From positions 1 to 64,000 of the forward strand of contig JAIXWV010000035.1 of assembly GCA_027491115.1 (NCBI GenBank): DNA of 64,000 nt. Reading direction: 5' to 3'. The DNA comes from Pseudomonadota bacterium. GTDB taxonomy: Bacteria; Bdellovibrionota; UBA1018; CAIMNF01. The position numbers and the translations under genes are program-made. The notes below the pieces were generated by a model, which had not been told where the DNA came from, did no database searches, and saw only the letters and a list, made by a program, of their open reading frames with translations. Shown here in pieces: positions 61,379 through 64,000 of this stretch. Positions within the stretch are counted from its first letter, which is position 1. Each line of letters starts with the position of its first letter.

Positions 61379-62680
61379 ATGGTACTGTTCGCTCCCATGT
61401 GGCCATTTCGAGTCTTCGCCTTAGCCCCTCTGCTTCTTCTCGCCTCATGGACCGCGTCAGCCGGACTGATCAAACCGGACGCCAGGCATTTTCGGAAAAC
61501 TGGAACATTCGAATCATTTCAGTGGCAACCCTCGAGCTACAGCGACTCCAAACACACGAATCCTTTCCGATATGACATCTTTTACTACATCCCCGAATCA
61601 CTGAAGAACGAGGCCAAAGTCAAAGCCTTGGTTTTCAATCATGGCGGTGGTGCTTCGACCAAAACCCGGGATGGATCCATTGAATCCGTGCGGCGCTACT
61701 CGGACGATTTGATGCGTCTTGCAGATGAACTCGGATTTGTGGCGGTTTTACCGTCGGCCAACGGGTTGAACTGGGGAGGACACACCGTTCCCCTCATGAA
61801 AAACCTCGTGGCCCTCATGCGCTCGGAACTCGACATTGATCCGGATCGTATCGGCCTCTCCGGCCACTCCATGGGTGGAATGGGAATCACACGGTCCTAT
61901 TTGTGGCTCGCAGACCAGTTCGCTTTTTTCATGCCTCAAGCCGCAGGAATGGCTCTCGAAAAGTTCGAAGATCTTCATCAAATGGAACAACTCTTGAACA
62001 AAACATTCAATGTCCCCTACATCCATCTACAAGGAACAAGGGACTCCTTTCAGGAATTCGTGGCGCGGGCGAAGAAACAACAACAGGAAATCATAAAACT
62101 CGAAGACCGGTACAGGTTGAAATCGAAGTTGAAAGTGATCCTGTACGACACCGACCATCAATACCGGTATGAGATGTTCAGGGACCAGTTGAAGCTGGCC
62201 TTTGAGAAACCCAGAAATCTGTATCAAAAGCGCTTGTATGGCAGCCTTCTGATCGACGACCGTTTTTATTCGGAAAACAACATCCTATTCAAGAGTCGGG
62301 GAAGTCCCAGATACTTTTGGATCCAAGCCGTGAACACATCCGGCGGACCTCCTGAAAGACTCGACTTTTCGACAAAAATTGAAGGAAACTCAATCAGGAT
62401 CGAGATCGATCCGGCAAATGACCTCGCCATTCGGACCAAGAAACTGAGAGTGTATCTCAAACAGGGAATGGTGGATCTGAACAAGAATGTAACGGTCCGG
62501 ATCAACGGAATCCCGGCATTTATCCGATACCCGGATCATCGAACCACTGCGTCCCGATCCTACGACATGACGGATCATGGATTCAAATTTGAAACGGTCA
62601 TCGATGTTCCCATTCCATCGCAAAGCTCCGCCTCGTTCATGCTCCGCCGTTTCACAAGAAGCTGGGGGATCGGTACCTGA
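61379..62680 (+). CDS. Exported alpha/beta hydrolase
   Basis: Start uncertain between 61379 and 61397; either yields the signal peptide MWPFRVFALAPLLLLASWTASA. Nucleophile elbow GHSMGGMG near residue 170, with LVFNHGGGAS as the oxyanion strand. The DTDHQYR segment near 265 supplies a candidate His. The C-terminal 130 residues (IRIEIDPAND, LRVYLKQGMVDLNK) look like a separate strand-rich domain. The likeness is to esterase/PHB-depolymerase-like lipases; the substrate is unknown. Confidence 0.82.
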   Translation: MVLFAPMWPFRVFALAPLLLLASWTASAGLIKPDARHFRKTGTFESFQWQPSSYSDSKHTNPFRYDIFYYIPESLKNEAKVKALVFNHGGGASTKTRDGSIESVRRYSDDLMRLADELGFVAVLPSANGLNWGGHTVPLMKNLVALMRSELDIDPDRIGLSGHSMGGMGITRSYLWLADQFAFFMPQAAGMALEKFEDLHQMEQLLNKTFNVPYIHLQGTRDSFQEFVARAKKQQQEIIKLEDRYRLKSKLKVILYDTDHQYRYEMFRDQLKLAFEKPRNLYQKRLYGSLLIDDRFYSENNILFKSRGSPRYFWIQAVNTSGGPPERLDFSTKIEGNSIRIEIDPANDLAIRTKKLRVYLKQGMVDLNKNVTVRINGIPAFIRYPDHRTTASRSYDMTDHGFKFETVIDVPIPSQSSASFMLRRFTRSWGIGT

Positions 62681-62681
62681 C

Positions 62682-63716
62682 ATGAAAAAAATAGTGGTTC
62701 ATTCTCCTGGAAATCATGATCATCTCAAGCTCGAGGAGCATCCCGATCTCTTGCCTGGCCGGGGAGAGGTCGTGGTGGAATCACGAGCCGCTGGAGTCAA
62801 CTATGCCGATGTTTGCGTCCGATGGGGAGTCTACGAATCAGCCAAGAAACTCGTAGGGTGGCCCATCACTCCGGGATTTGAGTTTTCGGGAGTCGTGGCG
62901 AGCGTCGGTGAAGGTGTTGAAAAGTTCAAGGTCGGTGACCCTGTTTTCGGTGTCAGCTTCTTCAACGCATACGCATCCCAGGTAAGGGTTCCCGAGCGAC
63001 AACTCTATCCCCTCCCCGGTCCACTTTCGTTCGAAGAAGCAGCCGCATTTCCAGCCGTATTCATGACCGCATACCACGCTCTTTTTCAATTGGTCAGACT
63101 ACCTGAAAAAGCCAACATTCTGGTGCACTCAGCCGGGGGGGGCGTGGGATCCGCCTTGATCCAATTGGCAAAGGGTCGCGGCTTACGCGCAGTCGGGGTG
63201 GTTGGAAGCACTCACAAGGTTGACTACGTCAAAAGCCTAGGAGCTGAAGTGGTCATCGATAAATCGAAACAGGATCTTTGGAAGTGCGTGAGACAGGCCT
63301 GTCAGCAAGGTTACGACGCCGTGCTCGACGCCAACGGTCCGGAAACCTTCAGAGGAAGCTACGAGGTTCTTCGGCCTACCGGAAAATTGATCGCATACGG
63401 ATCCCACGGAATCCTGCCCCAGAACTCATCCGGCCGGATGAATTACATCAAAGCAGCGATCGGGGTGATTCGAATGCCGAGATTCGAGCCCATGAGACTG
63501 ATCACTGACAACAAAAGCATCATTGGCTTCAATCTTTCATTCCTCTTTGACCGGGAAGACCTCCTGACAGAGGGAATGAAGGATCTCCTGCAAATGGTCG
63601 AGAGGGGCAAAATAAATGCCCCGAAAATCACTTCTCATCCTGCCGAAGAGGTCGCGCTGGCTCATCGACTCATCGAGTCGGGCCAATCTACGGGAAAGAT
63701 TGTGTTACGCTTTTGA
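62682..63716 (+). CDS. Zinc-independent medium-chain dehydrogenase, quinone-oxidoreductase type
   Basis: Starts at ATG 62682, one base after the hydrolase stop; the frame open to 62577 overlaps it. AAGVNYADVCVRWGVYES is the MDR substrate-domain opening. NADPH-binding HSAGGGVGSALIQLAKGRG, then VVGSTHKVDYVKSLGAEVVID and the late HRLIESGQSTGKIVLRF are typical of VAT-1/quinone reductase proteins. No zinc-binding cysteines are seen. It likely reduces quinones or enones in the cytoplasm. A terminator follows at 63746. Confidence 0.9.
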   Translation: MKKIVVHSPGNHDHLKLEEHPDLLPGRGEVVVESRAAGVNYADVCVRWGVYESAKKLVGWPITPGFEFSGVVASVGEGVEKFKVGDPVFGVSFFNAYASQVRVPERQLYPLPGPLSFEEAAAFPAVFMTAYHALFQLVRLPEKANILVHSAGGGVGSALIQLAKGRGLRAVGVVGSTHKVDYVKSLGAEVVIDKSKQDLWKCVRQACQQGYDAVLDANGPETFRGSYEVLRPTGKLIAYGSHGILPQNSSGRMNYIKAAIGVIRMPRFEPMRLITDNKSIIGFNLSFLFDREDLLTEGMKDLLQMVERGKINAPKITSHPAEEVALAHRLIESGQSTGKIVLRF

Positions 63717-63745
63717 CGCACGCCCCTGAATTATCCGATAGTTAG

Positions 63746-63786
63746 GAATCAAGGCAAAGATTGCCCACCCGTGATTCTGGTTTTTT
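63746..63786 (+). terminator. Rho-independent terminator
   Basis: Outer stem GAATCA / TGATTC encloses an inner hairpin GGCAA-AGA-TTGCC, followed by TGGTTTTTT. It lies 30 bases after the MDR stop. Confidence 0.75.
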
Positions 63787-63824
63787 AAACTACACCCATG
63801 GAATAATCAACATGGGAGTACCTC

Positions 63825-64000
63825 ATGATTCGCCAAGGACGGCTCGTCACACTCGTATTGATTTCAATCGGCATCACCTCTTGCGGTGGTGCCTCTCATA
63901 CCGGATGGCAGAAACTTCCGGTACCGATCTACGGTGATGCAACCATTGTGAGCAATCCCCAAGCCATGACCGACCTCCAAGATGCTTTCCGATACTGGGA
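63825..64000 (+). CDS. Lipoprotein, 3' end outside window; possible metallopeptidase
   Basis: ATG 63825 behind GGGAG. Lipobox ITSC (about residues 17-20), then GGASHTGWQKLPVPIYGD. The visible 58 residues end at LQDAFRYW; W...LPV.IY followed by an A-x-x-x-W helix resembles the opening of matrixin-like secreted metalloproteases, but the active site lies beyond the window. Confidence 0.7.
   Translation, partial: MIRQGRLVTLVLISIGITSCGGASHTGWQKLPVPIYGDATIVSNPQAMTDLQDAFRYW

Overview
The window reads as a stretch of an accessory replicon (plasmid, chromid or integrated plasmid) from a Gram-negative, predator-like bacterium. I infer Bdellovibrionota/Oligoflexia-like ancestry from the many lipoproteins and secreted cysteine-rich proteins without a household name, the several predicted outer-membrane barrels, and the TonB, TolC and Bam-type envelope features. 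That placement is inference. The replicon call is not: ParA plus a ribbon-helix-helix partner (6669-7762) and an RPA-family replication initiator (12464-14083) preceded by an ordered array of about twelve iterons (11868-12379, plus one copy in the initiator's first codons) are directly visible.

Layout. 1-6368: a START-domain protein, peptidase E, a secreted HEARH protein, a periplasmic cyclophilin, an SGNH hydrolase, a periplasmic coiled-coil protein and a HicB-like/HTH regulator. 6369-14083: replicon backbone, interrupted by a three-gene ABC/HlyD/TolC export operon lying between the partition genes and the origin. 14080-16611: envelope proteins. 16613-23896: methyltransferase, GT-C glycosyltransferase, a Fur-controlled TonB receptor, an S4 mini-protein, an AlkB alkane monooxygenase and a secreted protein with a 12-bp minisatellite. 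23962-31846: receiver protein, secreted HNH nuclease, SRAP abasic-site protein, MORN/barrel protein, a LemA-GIDE-DUF1460 operon and a secreted transglutaminase-like protein. 31843-39944: an operon of four lipoproteins (COG3014/LpoB/LPP20 types) and a giant Ig-like/LamG lipoprotein. 40116-47834: HD hydrolase, two small membrane proteins, a DCC protein, an AT-rich island with a JmjC-type cupin, a zinc-cysteine-less sirtuin with a degenerate second copy, and a large secreted cysteine-repeat protein. 47987-58683: hybrid histidine kinase, cupin_5, zinc-ribbon protein, a four-gene operon pairing a NosF/DUF3526-type ABC transporter with a CntM-like opine metallophore dehydrogenase, an overlapping secreted pair with toxin-like features, and a lipoprotein. 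58702-64000: arginase, M14 carboxypeptidase, ceramidase-like membrane protein, secreted alpha/beta hydrolase, quinone-oxidoreductase-like MDR protein and a partial lipoprotein.

How it fits together. The replicon backbone supplies replication and segregation. Most cargo faces the periplasm or outside: peptidases, a nuclease, hydrolases, lipoprotein complexes and metal or opine transport. The most promising unusual system is 51366-55965, a staphylopine-dehydrogenase-like enzyme co-transcribed with its own ABC-2 transporter but without the nicotianamine-synthase-like partner gene usually beside it. I saw no tRNA, rRNA, CRISPR array, insertion sequence or prophage.
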